Below, piece by piece: positions 28,199 to 37,999 of a stretch of 64,000 nt of DNA. How positions within the stretch are numbered: position 1 is the first letter of the stretch; each line of letters begins with the position of its first letter. The notes below the pieces were generated by a model that did no database searches, had not been told where the DNA came from, and saw nothing but the letters and a program-made list of their open reading frames with translations. This stretch comes from Variovorax sp. Lineage in GTDB: Bacteria > Pseudomonadota > Gammaproteobacteria > Burkholderiales > Burkholderiaceae_C. The translations under genes were made by a program, and so were the position numbers. Location of the stretch: NCBI GenBank assembly GCA_017744935.1, contig JAGIAI010000001.1, positions 124,001-188,000 of the forward strand, written 5' to 3'.

Positions 28199-29566
28199 AT
28201 GAGCACGCCCACCTCTTCCGGCCGCCCGCATATCGTCATCGTCGGCTGCGGTTTCGGCGGCCTCGAAGCGGCGCGCAAGCTGCAGAGCGCCGATGTCGAT
28301 GTCACGGTCATCGACAAGACCAACCACCACCTCTTCCAGCCCCTTCTCTACCAAGTGGCGACCGCCGGACTCGCGGCGCCGGCCATTGCAGCGCCTGTGC
28401 GGGTGCTGTTCCGGGGTCGCTCCAACATCACCACGCTGCTCGGCGAAGTCTCGGCCATCGACCCGAAGGCGCAGCAGGTGCAACTGGCCGACGGCACCCT
28501 GATCTCGTGGGACCACCTGATCGTCGCTGCCGGTGCAACGCACAGCTATTTCGGCAACGACCAGTGGGCAGAGGCCGCGCCCGGCCTCAAGACGCTGGCG
28601 GATGCCTTCGAGATCCGCCGGCGGGTGCTGCTGAGCTTCGAGCAGGCGGAGGTCGAGACCGATCCGGCCCGGCGCCGCGCGCTGCTGACCTTCGCGGTGA
28701 TCGGCGGCGGCCCGACCGGTGTCGAGATGGCGGGCACGCTGGCGGAGATCGCGCGGCATACGCTGTCCGGCGAATTCCGGCGCATCGATCCTGCGAGCGC
28801 TGAAGTGCTGCTGATCGAAGGCGGCCCGCGGGTGCTTCAGGCCATGCCCGAATCGCTCAGCCAGCGCGCGCTGGAGCAGTTGCAGAAGCTCGGCGTGCAG
28901 GTGCGGCTGAATGCGCGGGTCACCAACGTCGAAGCCCACGGTCTGCAGGTCGAATCGCCCTTCAGCGACGGCGGGGCCGGCGTCGGCACGCACCACATTC
29001 CGTGCAACTGCGTGGTGTGGGCAGCCGGCGTTGCCGCATCGCCGCTGGGAAAGATGCTGGCGGGTGTCACCGGCGCCGAGACCGACCGCGCCGGCCGCGT
29101 GAAGGTGCTGCCTGACCTCAGCCTGCCGGGCTATCCGAACATCAGCGTCGTGGGCGATCTCGCGGCCGCCACGAGCCACAGGCCGGGTCACGACCCCAAG
29201 CCGGTTCCCGGCGTGTCACCCGGCGCCAAGCAGATGGGCCGCGCCGCCGCCGCCAACATCCTGCGCCGCATCGCGGGCCACGCGACCGAACCCTTCCGTT
29301 ACCGCGACTACGGCAACCTGGCGACCATCGGCCGCAACTCGGCAGTGGTGGACCTGGAAACGCCCTTCGGCCATCTGCGCTTCTCGGGCAAGTCGGCGTG
29401 GCTGTTCTGGCTGTTCGCGCACGTCTACTTCCTGATCGGCTTCCGCAATCGCTTCGTGGTGCTGATGGACTGGGCCAGTGCCTACTGGAGCTTCCAGCGC
29501 TACGCGCGCGTGGTGGCTGATGCCACAGCAGTCACGGCAGCCCCCGCAAAAGAGAAGCAACCATGA
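28199..29566 (+). CDS. NAD(P)/FAD-dependent oxidoreductase (type II NADH dehydrogenase-like)
   Basis: PHIVIVGCGFGGLEAARKLQ...TNHHLFQPLLYQVATAGL...VIGGGPTGVEMAGTLAEI...RYRDYGNLATIGRNSAVVD. Confidence 0.93.
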   Translation: MSTPTSSGRPHIVIVGCGFGGLEAARKLQSADVDVTVIDKTNHHLFQPLLYQVATAGLAAPAIAAPVRVLFRGRSNITTLLGEVSAIDPKAQQVQLADGTLISWDHLIVAAGATHSYFGNDQWAEAAPGLKTLADAFEIRRRVLLSFEQAEVETDPARRRALLTFAVIGGGPTGVEMAGTLAEIARHTLSGEFRRIDPASAEVLLIEGGPRVLQAMPESLSQRALEQLQKLGVQVRLNARVTNVEAHGLQVESPFSDGGAGVGTHHIPCNCVVWAAGVAASPLGKMLAGVTGAETDRAGRVKVLPDLSLPGYPNISVVGDLAAATSHRPGHDPKPVPGVSPGAKQMGRAAAANILRRIAGHATEPFRYRDYGNLATIGRNSAVVDLETPFGHLRFSGKSAWLFWLFAHVYFLIGFRNRFVVLMDWASAYWSFQRYARVVADATAVTAAPAKEKQP

Positions 29567-30009
29567 ACAACGCAGCGCCCGCACCCAGCCCGGAGGCTTT
29601 CACGACGCGCCTCGTCGGCCATGCGCCGTCGAAGGTGCTGCGCGCAATCACCGATCCGACGCACCTCGCCCGCTGGTGGGGCCCTGCGGGCTTCACCAAC
29701 AGCTTCCGCGAAATCGATGTGCGGCCCGGCGGCGACTGGCGCTTCACGATGCACGGGCCGGACGGCAGGGACTATCCGAACGAGAGCGAGTTCATCGAGG
29801 TCGGGCCGGAGCGGGTTGTCATCCGGCACCTCTCCGGTCACCGGTTCACGCTCACGATTTCGCTCGATGGTCAAGGCACCGGTACGCGAATCGGCTGGCG
29901 CCAGGTCTTCGACGAGGCGGAGGAATGCGAACGCGTTCGCCCCTTCATCGAACCGGCCAACGAACAGAACCTCGACCGCCTTGAAGCCGAATTGGCCGCC
30001 ATGCCCTGA
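29563..30009 (+). CDS. SRPBCC/AHSA1 domain protein
   Basis: APSKVLRAITDPTHLARWWGPAGFTNSFREIDVRPGGDWRFTMHGPDG. Confidence 0.92.
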   Translation: MNNAAPAPSPEAFTTRLVGHAPSKVLRAITDPTHLARWWGPAGFTNSFREIDVRPGGDWRFTMHGPDGRDYPNESEFIEVGPERVVIRHLSGHRFTLTISLDGQGTGTRIGWRQVFDEAEECERVRPFIEPANEQNLDRLEAELAAMP

Positions 30010-30501
30010 ATGCCTATGTCACGCATCGAAAGCAAGCTCCAATCCCTCGGCCTCGTGCTGCCGCCGCAACTCGCCATGCCGCCCGGCGTAGTGCTGCCGT
30101 TTCCCTGGGTGCGCGTCGTCGGCCGGCGCGCGCTGATCTCGGGCCACGGGCCGCAGGCAAGTGACGGCAGCATCCCGCAGCCGCGCGGCAAGGTGGGCCG
30201 CGAGCTCACGGTGGAACAGGGCTACGAGGCCGCGCGGCTCACCGCCCTGGGCATCCTCGCGAGCCTGCAGCGCGCCATCGGCGACCTGGACCGCATCACC
30301 GCCTGGGTGCGGGTGTTCGGCATGGTGAACGTGGCGCCAGGCTTCAACCGCACGCCCGCGGTCATCAATGGCTTCTCGGACCTGATCCTGCAGCTCTACG
30401 GCCCCGATGCCGGCGCGCACGCACGCAGCGCCATCGGCGTGGCCGAACTGCCATTCGACATTCCTGTAGAGATCGAGGGCGAGGTCGAACTCGCGGCCTA
30501 G
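30010..30501 (+). CDS. RidA (YjgF) family protein
   Basis: MPMSRIESKLQSLGLVLPP...ALISGHGPQ...GKVGRELTVEQGYEAARLTALGILASLQRAIGDLDRI. Confidence 0.9.
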   Translation: MPMSRIESKLQSLGLVLPPQLAMPPGVVLPFPWVRVVGRRALISGHGPQASDGSIPQPRGKVGRELTVEQGYEAARLTALGILASLQRAIGDLDRITAWVRVFGMVNVAPGFNRTPAVINGFSDLILQLYGPDAGAHARSAIGVAELPFDIPVEIEGEVELAA

Positions 30502-31709
30502 ATCACTCCGAGGTCCTTCGGCGCCACGCCGTCGAACACGCGGCCGAGCTGCGCGGGCGAAAGCCCGTACATGCGCTTGAACAGGCCACCGAACACCGTC
30601 CGGTATTCGTTGAGCACCGGGTAGTCGCGGTTCTGGAAGAGGCTCTCCTGCGTGACCGCCACCTGCTCCCCGACCACTCGCCCCCCGGCCTGCGCCGAAA
30701 GCCCACCGCCGAGCACCCAGTAGACCGTGCCGTGGCCATGGTCGGTGCCACGATTGCCGTTCTCCCGGAAGGTGCGGCCGAATTCGCTGATGACCACCAC
30801 GACGGTATTGCGCCAGCTGTCGGGACCCATCTCCGCGGCAAAGCCTGAAAGCCCCCGTCCCAGTTCGTCGAGCCGGTTCGCGAGATAGCCGGTCGCACCG
30901 CCCTGCCCCACGTGTGTGTCCCAACCGCCGATGTCGACGAAGGCCAGATCGAAGCGCTCGCGCATGAGGCGAGCCATGCGGCGCGCGACCAGTTCGAAGC
31001 CCTTGGCGCTCATCGCATCGCGACTCGCGGCGTCCATCTCGGACTGCATCGACCGCATCACGTCGTCACGCACCTGAAAGCCCTCCGCTACCGGCTGTGC
31101 AAGCGATGTGCTGCGATACATGGACTGGATCACCTGGCTCTGCCGCTCGTCGATACCGGGGCGCCCGACGCCGGCGAGCGCCATGTTGGCCGCCTTCGCA
31201 TCGCCGCGCAGCATGATCGGCAGCTGGTTCGTGAAGGCGATCGGCGACACGTCGACGCGCGGCCCCGCGACCAGCACCGTCGCAAGCCGGTTGAGGAAGC
31301 CCGACCGGTAGTCGCGCCGCTTGTCGAGCGCCTGACCGAGTTCGATCGAGTCCTGCGTCTCGAAGTGGCTGCGGGTGAGATCGTCCGTGCCCGCGAAAGC
31401 GATGAAGGCGGCCTGCCGCTGCTGGAGCAGGGGCATCACGCTCGGCGCAAGCACGGGGTGCAGGCCCCACGACCCGTCGAGCGCGAGCGCGCCGTCCGGT
31501 GCACCGGGGCGCGCGATCGCGATATTCGGCCGCGCGGCGTAGTAGAAGTCGCTCGACGTGGGAACGAGCACATTCGCGCAGTCATACGCGCCGCGCAGGA
31601 AGACGACGAGCAGCTTCGAACCCCCGGCGGCCTGCGCGGCGACGAGGTGGCCGGACACGCCGGAAGCGGCGGTCGCGCCAAGGAGCCGGAGTACATCGCG
31701 TCGTTGCAT
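30498..31709 (-). CDS. DUF1501 domain protein with Tat-like signal
   Basis: MQRRDVLRLLGATAASG; FLRGAYDCANVLVP; GRTFRENGNRGTDHGHGTVYWVLGG; strong SD AAGGAGG before ATG. Confidence 0.92.
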   Translation of the reverse strand: MQRRDVLRLLGATAASGVSGHLVAAQAAGGSKLLVVFLRGAYDCANVLVPTSSDFYYAARPNIAIARPGAPDGALALDGSWGLHPVLAPSVMPLLQQRQAAFIAFAGTDDLTRSHFETQDSIELGQALDKRRDYRSGFLNRLATVLVAGPRVDVSPIAFTNQLPIMLRGDAKAANMALAGVGRPGIDERQSQVIQSMYRSTSLAQPVAEGFQVRDDVMRSMQSEMDAASRDAMSAKGFELVARRMARLMRERFDLAFVDIGGWDTHVGQGGATGYLANRLDELGRGLSGFAAEMGPDSWRNTVVVVISEFGRTFRENGNRGTDHGHGTVYWVLGGGLSAQAGGRVVGEQVAVTQESLFQNRDYPVLNEYRTVFGGLFKRMYGLSPAQLGRVFDGVAPKDLGVI

Positions 31710-31720
31710 GAGAGCCTCCT

Positions 31721-33283
31721 TCAACGGTGCATCCGCTCGGGCGACGCGAGCAGGAAGGTGTTCCAGTCCTGCGGAGACTTCGCCTGCGCGAGCGCCTCGC
31801 GCGTGTCGGCGCTCATCGATGGCAGGCTCACACGCACGACAGGCGAATCGGGCAGCGCGGGCGGCGCCGGACGCTCGCCCGCGACGCCATCGTCGTGGCG
31901 GTACAGCACGCCGCCGTTCGTCCCGATGGCGCGGGCGATCTCGAAGCGGGTGGTCATCTGCCCTCCGCTGGCCCAGGCTTCCTGCGTCATCGGATAGCCA
32001 TCGGGCGTCTCATGACCGTAGAGCGGCTCGCCCATGCGGCTCATCCACTGGAGCATCGGATTCACGTTGGTGACGATGCGGCCATCGTCCGCGAGGCGGA
32101 CGCTGGCGATCACGTAGTGCACCGGGTCCCGGAACTTGCGACCGAGCGAGGCGGCAAACTCACGCGACTCGAACATCGTCTGCAGCGTCGCGGCAATGTC
32201 GCCGTCGGACTTGCGGAAGGTGTCGGCCATGCGACCCACCAGCGCGGGCGATGGATCGTCCGCCACGAAGTACACCGCGAGCTTGCGCGAGATGAACCGC
32301 GCGGTCGCCGGTGCGCGCGCCAGCCGGTCGAGCGCCTCATCCACCTCGGCGAGGCCGCGCTGTGTCATCGCTTGGCCCAGCAGGGTCTTCGGACCGTAGT
32401 CGTGGCGGTTCGGATTGAAGACGAACAGGCCCTGCTCTACATAGTCGCCTCGCAGGTCCGGCTGCATGCGGGGCGGCGGCGCATCGGGCCCGCGCACGCG
32501 GATTCCCACGCCCGTGAGCACCCGGGCCAACTCCTGCACGTCCGCCTGCGAATAGCCACTGCCGACGCCCAGGGTGTGAAGCTCCATCAGCTCGCGCGCG
32601 TAGTTCTCGTTGACCCGCTCGGCTGCGTTCTGCGCGTTGTCGAGGTACAGCAGCATCGCGGGGTGATGCAGCGTGGCGCCGAGTAAATCTCGGAACTTGC
32701 CCAGCGCGTGCGGACGGATCGCAGTCTGCTCATAGTCGCCGACCAGCGCGCGCAGGTTGGCCTTGCGTGCGTTCACGTTGAAGTGGTTCATCCAGAACCA
32801 CGTCATCTGCTCTTCGAGCTGGTTCGGCGAGTAGAGCGCACGCAGCACGAAGCGCTGCTGCGCCTCGCGGGTCAGGCGGGTCAGGTCCTGCTGGAGGGTC
32901 TTCCTCGCCTCTTTCTTCTGTTCCTCGTCAGCCACGTCGTTCATGGCGCGGCGCTGCGCACGCAGTTCCGTGACGATGGTCTCCACGGGCGTCCGCGAAA
33001 TGGTCATCGTGTCGATCTGCGACTGCGCCGCAGACGGCAGCGCGGCGGGCCGCGGATGCAACTGCCCGCGCAGCCATTCGGGCAGGCCGAGGCGCTTCAG
33101 GTCCTGTGCGCTGGAAGCGTCGGCCCCCCACGTGACCCGGTCGAGCCAGTGAAGCTGAGTGGCTTCGTCAGTTGCGGCGACCTTCGGGAGCGATCCCTGG
33201 GCGGCCGATGCGGTGCACGCGACGAACAGCAGCGACGAAGCCAGCAGGAGTCCGGGCACCGCAGAGCGACATGGGGTTCTCAT
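31721..33283 (-). CDS. DUF1800 domain protein
   Basis: LHWLDRVTWGAD...LRALYSPNQLEEQMTWFWMNHFNV...NYARELMELHTLGVGSGYSQADVQELARVLTG. Confidence 0.93.
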   Translation of the reverse strand: MRTPCRSAVPGLLLASSLLFVACTASAAQGSLPKVAATDEATQLHWLDRVTWGADASSAQDLKRLGLPEWLRGQLHPRPAALPSAAQSQIDTMTISRTPVETIVTELRAQRRAMNDVADEEQKKEARKTLQQDLTRLTREAQQRFVLRALYSPNQLEEQMTWFWMNHFNVNARKANLRALVGDYEQTAIRPHALGKFRDLLGATLHHPAMLLYLDNAQNAAERVNENYARELMELHTLGVGSGYSQADVQELARVLTGVGIRVRGPDAPPPRMQPDLRGDYVEQGLFVFNPNRHDYGPKTLLGQAMTQRGLAEVDEALDRLARAPATARFISRKLAVYFVADDPSPALVGRMADTFRKSDGDIAATLQTMFESREFAASLGRKFRDPVHYVIASVRLADDGRIVTNVNPMLQWMSRMGEPLYGHETPDGYPMTQEAWASGGQMTTRFEIARAIGTNGGVLYRHDDGVAGERPAPPALPDSPVVRVSLPSMSADTREALAQAKSPQDWNTFLLASPERMHR

Positions 33284-33380
33284 CGGGTCTTCCTCGCCCC
33301 GGAGCACCGCCGGGACTGCCCCACTCAACCGGCCAGCGCCTGCGCCGGTTGACGGTCTTTACACGAAGGTCAGGCGCCGC

Positions 33381-34055
33381 TCAGGCCACCGCCACGCTCG
33401 GTGGCGCAGCGCCGGCGATCTGTCGCAGCGCGCGCTCGAACACCTCGACCGGCTGACCGCCCGAGATCAGGTGCTTGTTGTCGATGATGATGGCCGGCAC
33501 CGAATGAATGCCCGCTTCGGTGTAGAGCCGTTCACGCGCGCGGGTCTCGGCGGCGAATTCGTTGCTCTCGAGGATCTCGCGGGCACGCTGCGGATCGAGC
33601 CCCGATTCGGTCGCAAGGCGCACCAGTACCTCATGGTCCGAGGGGTTTTCGCCATCGGTGTGGCAGGCCTTGAGCAGCGCCTTCTTCAGCGCGACCTGCT
33701 TGGCGACATCCTCGCGCTCGGCCCAATGCAGCAGCCGGTGCGCGTCGAAGGTGTTGTAGACCCGCGAGCGACCTTCGCGACGGAACTCGAAGCCGACCGA
33801 AGCGCCGCGGGCGCGAATGGCTTCGCGGGCCTGCGCCTGCTGCTCGCGCGTGCTGCCGTACTTCTCGTTGAGGTGCTCGAAGGCGTCCTGGCCTTCGGAT
33901 GGCATGGCCGGATTCAGCTCGAAAGGCTGGAAGCGAAGCTCGGCAGTGATGTCCGGCGCGAGATTCTTCAGTGCGGCTTCGAGCGAGCCAAGGCCGACGG
34001 CGCACCAGGGGCACGACACGTCGGATACGAAATCGATGTGGAGTCGGGTAGGCAT
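33381..34055 (-). CDS. DsbA family oxidoreductase (FrnE-like)
   Basis: LHIDFVSDVSCPWCAVGLGSLEAAL...AGIHSVPAIIIDNKHLISGGQPVEVFERAL. Confidence 0.92.
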   Translation of the reverse strand: MPTRLHIDFVSDVSCPWCAVGLGSLEAALKNLAPDITAELRFQPFELNPAMPSEGQDAFEHLNEKYGSTREQQAQAREAIRARGASVGFEFRREGRSRVYNTFDAHRLLHWAEREDVAKQVALKKALLKACHTDGENPSDHEVLVRLATESGLDPQRAREILESNEFAAETRARERLYTEAGIHSVPAIIIDNKHLISGGQPVEVFERALRQIAGAAPPSVAVA

Positions 34056-34124
34056 GACCCGCATCATGGGGCCGGATGCGTCACTTTCAACCCGTGCGCG
34101 CCCGATCACCCCACGCGCGCCATG

Positions 34125-35063
34125 TCATCGCGGCTCCGCCAGCTTGCGCCCGAGCTGCGCCACCAGCGCGCGCAGCCACCGGTGCGCGGCTGAATGGTGC
34201 ACCCTGTCGTGCCATAGCTGGTAGAAGCGCATGCGCGGGAAGCCCTCCGGCGCCCGGAGCACCGCGAGCGGCAGCAGCCCCGCGTGGTATTCGGCAAAGT
34301 GGCGCGCCGTGGTGAAGATCAGCTCCGTGCTCGCCGCGATCGACGGCGCCAGCCCGAAGTAAGGCACCTGCATGCGCGCATCACGTGCCAGGCGGCGCTC
34401 GCCCAGGTAGGTTTCGACGACGCCGCGCTGGCCCATCGCGTAGGGCACCGGCACGACATGCCCGGCCGCGAGGTAGTCCGCCTCGTCGACCTGCGTCGCG
34501 CCTTCCTGCGCCAGCGGATGATCTTTCGCCATCACGCAGACCAGTTCGTCCTCCAGCAGCAGCGAGATGTGCAGATGCTCCGGCGGCGAAGGCCAGTTGC
34601 CGATGACGAGGTCGAGTTCGTCGTCGGCCAGCGCGCGTTCGAAGTCGAAGGTGGGGCCGAGTGCTCGCAGCTCGATGCGGCAACGCGGGGCTTCGAGGCT
34701 CACATGCTGCGCGAGCCGCGCGATCCACGACGGCGCGATGTAGTCGGGCGACGCGATGCGAAAGCGCTGCTCCGCATTCGCGGCGACGAAGGTTTCCGGC
34801 TCGACCAGCAGCGCCTCGATCTCGCCGAGCGCGCGCCGCGCCTGGACCGCGAGGCCGGCAGCACGTGCGGTGGGCACCATGGTCGTGCCATCTCGCACCA
34901 GCAGTGCGTCGCCGAAGATCTCGCGCAGCCGTTTGAGGGAGCCGCTCACCGCGGGCTGTGTCTGCCGCAGGCGTGCCGCGGCGCGCGAGACGCTGCGCTC
35001 CTCCACCAAGGTCGCGAGCACGCGCAGCAGGTGTCCGTCGAGCAGATCGGCGCCACGTTGCAT
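34125..35063 (-). CDS. LysR family transcriptional regulator
   Basis: HLLRVLATLVEERSVSRAAARLRQTQPAVSGSLKRLREIFGDALLVRDG. Confidence 0.95.
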   Translation of the reverse strand: MQRGADLLDGHLLRVLATLVEERSVSRAAARLRQTQPAVSGSLKRLREIFGDALLVRDGTTMVPTARAAGLAVQARRALGEIEALLVEPETFVAANAEQRFRIASPDYIAPSWIARLAQHVSLEAPRCRIELRALGPTFDFERALADDELDLVIGNWPSPPEHLHISLLLEDELVCVMAKDHPLAQEGATQVDEADYLAAGHVVPVPYAMGQRGVVETYLGERRLARDARMQVPYFGLAPSIAASTELIFTTARHFAEYHAGLLPLAVLRAPEGFPRMRFYQLWHDRVHHSAAHRWLRALVAQLGRKLAEPR

Positions 35064-35220
35064 GGTGTTTTTCTGGTGTTAACCCTAGTCCTATCACTAT
35101 GCCCGATGCAGTCTATAGCGATTCACATGCCGCGCCGGTATCGACAGCGCGGGGGCTCGGCTGGCCCAATCCAACCACCCTTTCGATGACACCCTCGTGA
35201 ACCGCCAAGGAGTTTGTTGC

Positions 35221-36558
35221 ATGGCCACCCTGGAAGTCCCTCAAACAGCCGTCGCGCCCAATGCGCCAACGGCCAGCGCGCTCGATGCGGCCTACAGCCG
35301 CATCACGTGGCGCATCATCCCGTTCATCTTCGTGCTCTGGGTCCTGGCCTGGGTCGACCGCGTCAACGTCGGCTTCGTCAAGCTCACGATGCTCGACGAG
35401 CTCGGCTGGAGCGAAGCGATCTACGGCCTCGGCGCCGGCATCTTCTTCCTCGGTTACTTCTTCTTCGAGGTGCCCTCGAACCTGCTGCTGCAGAAGATCG
35501 GCGCGAAGAAGACCATCATGCGCATCACGATCGGCTGGGGCATCGTCTGCATCGCGACGATGTTCGTGAAGACGGCCGGGATGTTCTACTTCCTGCGCTT
35601 CCTGATGGGGGTGTTCGAAGCGGGCTTCTATCCCGGGATCATCCTGTACCTCACCTACTGGTACCCGAGCGAACGTCGCGCGAAGGCCTTCGGCATGTTC
35701 ATGTCGGCCTCGGCCATCGCGGGCGTGATCGGCGGCCCGCTGGCCGGCACGATCATGAACAACATGCACGGCGTGAACGGCTGGTCGGGCTGGCAGTGGG
35801 TGTTCCTGATCGAAGGCGTGCCTTCGGTGATCGCGGGTCTCGTGACCTGGTTCTACCTGACCGACCGCCCCGAACAGGCCAAGTGGCTCACCGCCGAACA
35901 GCGCCGCCTCGTGCATGAAGACATGGCGCGCGACGCCAAGGCGCTCGGCCATCGCGAAGAAAGCCTGCTTGCTTCGCTGAAGGACAGCCGCATGTGGCTG
36001 TTGATCCTGATCTTCTTCTGCATCATCGCGGCCAACTCCTCATTGACTTTCTTCGGCCCCTCGGTGGTCAAGGAAGTCGGCTTCACCAATCCCGCGACGG
36101 TCGGCTGGATCATGGCCTTCTCGTACCTCTGTGGCGCAGTCGGCATGATCTACAACGGCCTGCATTCGGACCGTCACCAGGAAAGCCGCCTGCATTGCGC
36201 CTTCGCGGCAGCGCTCGGTGCAGCCGGCCTTGCGCTGACAGCACTCTTCATGAAGCAGAGCCCGATGCTCGCGTTGGCGGCACAGACGCTCGCCATCGTC
36301 GGCACGATGAGCGCGATCCCCGTCTTCTGGCAGATGCCCGGCCGCTTCCTCGCCGGTGCGGCAGCCGCGGGCGGCGTGGCGCTGATCAATTCGATCGCCA
36401 ACCTGGCTGGCTTCGGAGCACCATCCATGCTCGGCGCAATCAAGACGTCGACCGGACTGCTTTCGCCGGGCCTTTTCATCGTGGCGGGGATCGAAATCCT
36501 CGCGACAGTGCTGATCATTGCCTTCATCCCCCGCTTCACGAAGAAGGCGGTGAAGTGA
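35221..36558 (+). CDS. MFS transporter (anion:cation symporter type)
   Basis: WRIIPFIFVLWVLAWVDRVNVGFVKLTMLDELGWSEAIYGLGAGIFFLGYFFFEVPSNLLLQKIGAKK. Confidence 0.94.
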   Translation: MATLEVPQTAVAPNAPTASALDAAYSRITWRIIPFIFVLWVLAWVDRVNVGFVKLTMLDELGWSEAIYGLGAGIFFLGYFFFEVPSNLLLQKIGAKKTIMRITIGWGIVCIATMFVKTAGMFYFLRFLMGVFEAGFYPGIILYLTYWYPSERRAKAFGMFMSASAIAGVIGGPLAGTIMNNMHGVNGWSGWQWVFLIEGVPSVIAGLVTWFYLTDRPEQAKWLTAEQRRLVHEDMARDAKALGHREESLLASLKDSRMWLLILIFFCIIAANSSLTFFGPSVVKEVGFTNPATVGWIMAFSYLCGAVGMIYNGLHSDRHQESRLHCAFAAALGAAGLALTALFMKQSPMLALAAQTLAIVGTMSAIPVFWQMPGRFLAGAAAAGGVALINSIANLAGFGAPSMLGAIKTSTGLLSPGLFIVAGIEILATVLIIAFIPRFTKKAVK

Positions 36559-37097
36559 TGAGCGCCGTACTTTCCACTCCAGAAGTTCCTGCGGCGCTCA
36601 CGCTGGCCGACATCAACCAGCTCGACCGCGTGCGCTTCGTCGCCGCGCTGGGCGGGGTGTTCGAGCATTCGCCGTGGGTCGCGACCGAAGCGTGGGCCGA
36701 ACGGCCCTTCGCGAGCATCGACCACCTGCATCGCACGATGATCGGCGTGGTGCGATCGACCTCCCGCGAGGTGCGGATCGACTTCCTGCGCATGCACCCC
36801 GAGCTCGCCGGCAAGGAAGCGCAGGCCGGCACGATGACGGACCACTCGACCGCCGAGCAGGCCGGCCTCAATGCGCTGACACGCGACGAGCTCCTGACCC
36901 TGCGCCGACTCAACGCCGAGTACGCGGCGAAGCACGGCTTCCCTTTCATCATCGCGGTGCTCAAGAACACACGATCGCAGATCTTCGACGCACTGCGCAC
37001 GCGCATCCAGCGCGATACGGACACCGAGCTCGATGCCGCGATCGAGCAGATCTCGATCATCACCCGCCTGCGCCTCGGCAGGCTCCTGGCCCACTGA
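36558..37097 (+). CDS. uraD: 2-oxo-4-hydroxy-4-carboxy-5-ureidoimidazoline decarboxylase
   Basis: LADINQLDRVRFVAALGGVFEHSPWVATEAWAERPF...HPELAGK...LRRLNAEYAAKHGFPFIIAV. Confidence 0.92.
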   Translation: MSAVLSTPEVPAALTLADINQLDRVRFVAALGGVFEHSPWVATEAWAERPFASIDHLHRTMIGVVRSTSREVRIDFLRMHPELAGKEAQAGTMTDHSTAEQAGLNALTRDELLTLRRLNAEYAAKHGFPFIIAVLKNTRSQIFDALRTRIQRDTDTELDAAIEQISIITRLRLGRLLAH

Positions 37098-37119
37098 ACG
37101 GAACGCTGGAGCGACAACC

Positions 37120-37608
37120 ATGACTTCGCCCACCCTCACCCGCCGCGCATTTCTGCCTGCGGGGCTCGCACTCGGCAGCATCGCCGCCGGCAGCGCGGTT
37201 GCACAGAATGCACCGGCCGCACTCACCACCGCGCCGGTATCGCAGCTCAACCTGAGCCCGCGCCTCACGATGCATGCGATCGACACGCACAACGGCTCGC
37301 CCGGTGCGGGCATGAAAGTGCAGCTCTCGAAATACGACGGCGACGATCTGCGCGTCTTGCGCCGCTTCGAGACGAACAAGGGCGGCCGCACGGATGAGCC
37401 GTTGCTGGTCGACGCGACCTATCAGCCGGGCCGCTACGAGTTGCTGCTGATGTTCGAGGACTACTTCGCCGCACGCGGCACGCAGTTGCCGAAGCCGAAC
37501 TTCCTCTCGCAAGTGCCGGTGCGCTTCCGCATCACCAACCCGGCGGAACGCATCCACCTCGCGATCCTGTTCACCCCCTGGGGCTACTCGTATTACCGCG
37601 GCAGCTAA
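37120..37608 (+). CDS. Hydroxyisourate hydrolase/transthyretin-like protein with Tat-like signal
   Basis: N-terminus TRRAFLPAGLALGSIAAGSAVAQ; C-terminus PWGYSYYRGS; RHPG-like GSPGAGM. Confidence 0.88.
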   Translation: MTSPTLTRRAFLPAGLALGSIAAGSAVAQNAPAALTTAPVSQLNLSPRLTMHAIDTHNGSPGAGMKVQLSKYDGDDLRVLRRFETNKGGRTDEPLLVDATYQPGRYELLLMFEDYFAARGTQLPKPNFLSQVPVRFRITNPAERIHLAILFTPWGYSYYRGS

Positions 37609-37641
37609 GCCGGCAGATCACACGCATCAAGGAGACAAGAC

Positions 37642-37995
37642 ATGGCCGGCATTTCAACCCATGTACTCAACAGCGGCACCGGGCGCCCCGGCGCGGGCAT
37701 GCGCATCGATTTCTCGGTGCGCGACGGCGACGGCTGGAAGCTGGTGAAGACCGTCACCACCAACGCCGACGGCCGCACCGACCAGCCAGTGCTCGCACCC
37801 GATGCCGCAAAGGTCGGACAGTACGAGCTGCTGTTCCACGTGGGCGACTATTTCCGCAAGCAACCCGGCGGCGAAAGCGATCCGCCTTTCCTCGACACGG
37901 TGCCGGTGCGATTCGCGATCTTCGATACCCAGCAGCACTACCACGTGCCGATGCTGTGCACCCCGTGGAGCTGCTCGACCTATCGCGGCAGCTAG
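37642..37995 (+). CDS. uraH: Hydroxyisourate hydrolase (cytoplasmic)
   Basis: MAGISTHVLNSGTGRPGAGM...GRTDQPVL...HYHVPMLCTPWSCSTYRGS. Confidence 0.93.
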   Translation: MAGISTHVLNSGTGRPGAGMRIDFSVRDGDGWKLVKTVTTNADGRTDQPVLAPDAAKVGQYELLFHVGDYFRKQPGGESDPPFLDTVPVRFAIFDTQQHYHVPMLCTPWSCSTYRGS

Positions 37996-37999
37996 GGCT

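Noticed and set aside
35064-35220. Possible LysR T-N11-A operator in the LysR-MFS divergent region
   Set aside because: Several weak candidates, none distinctive enough to report as a site.
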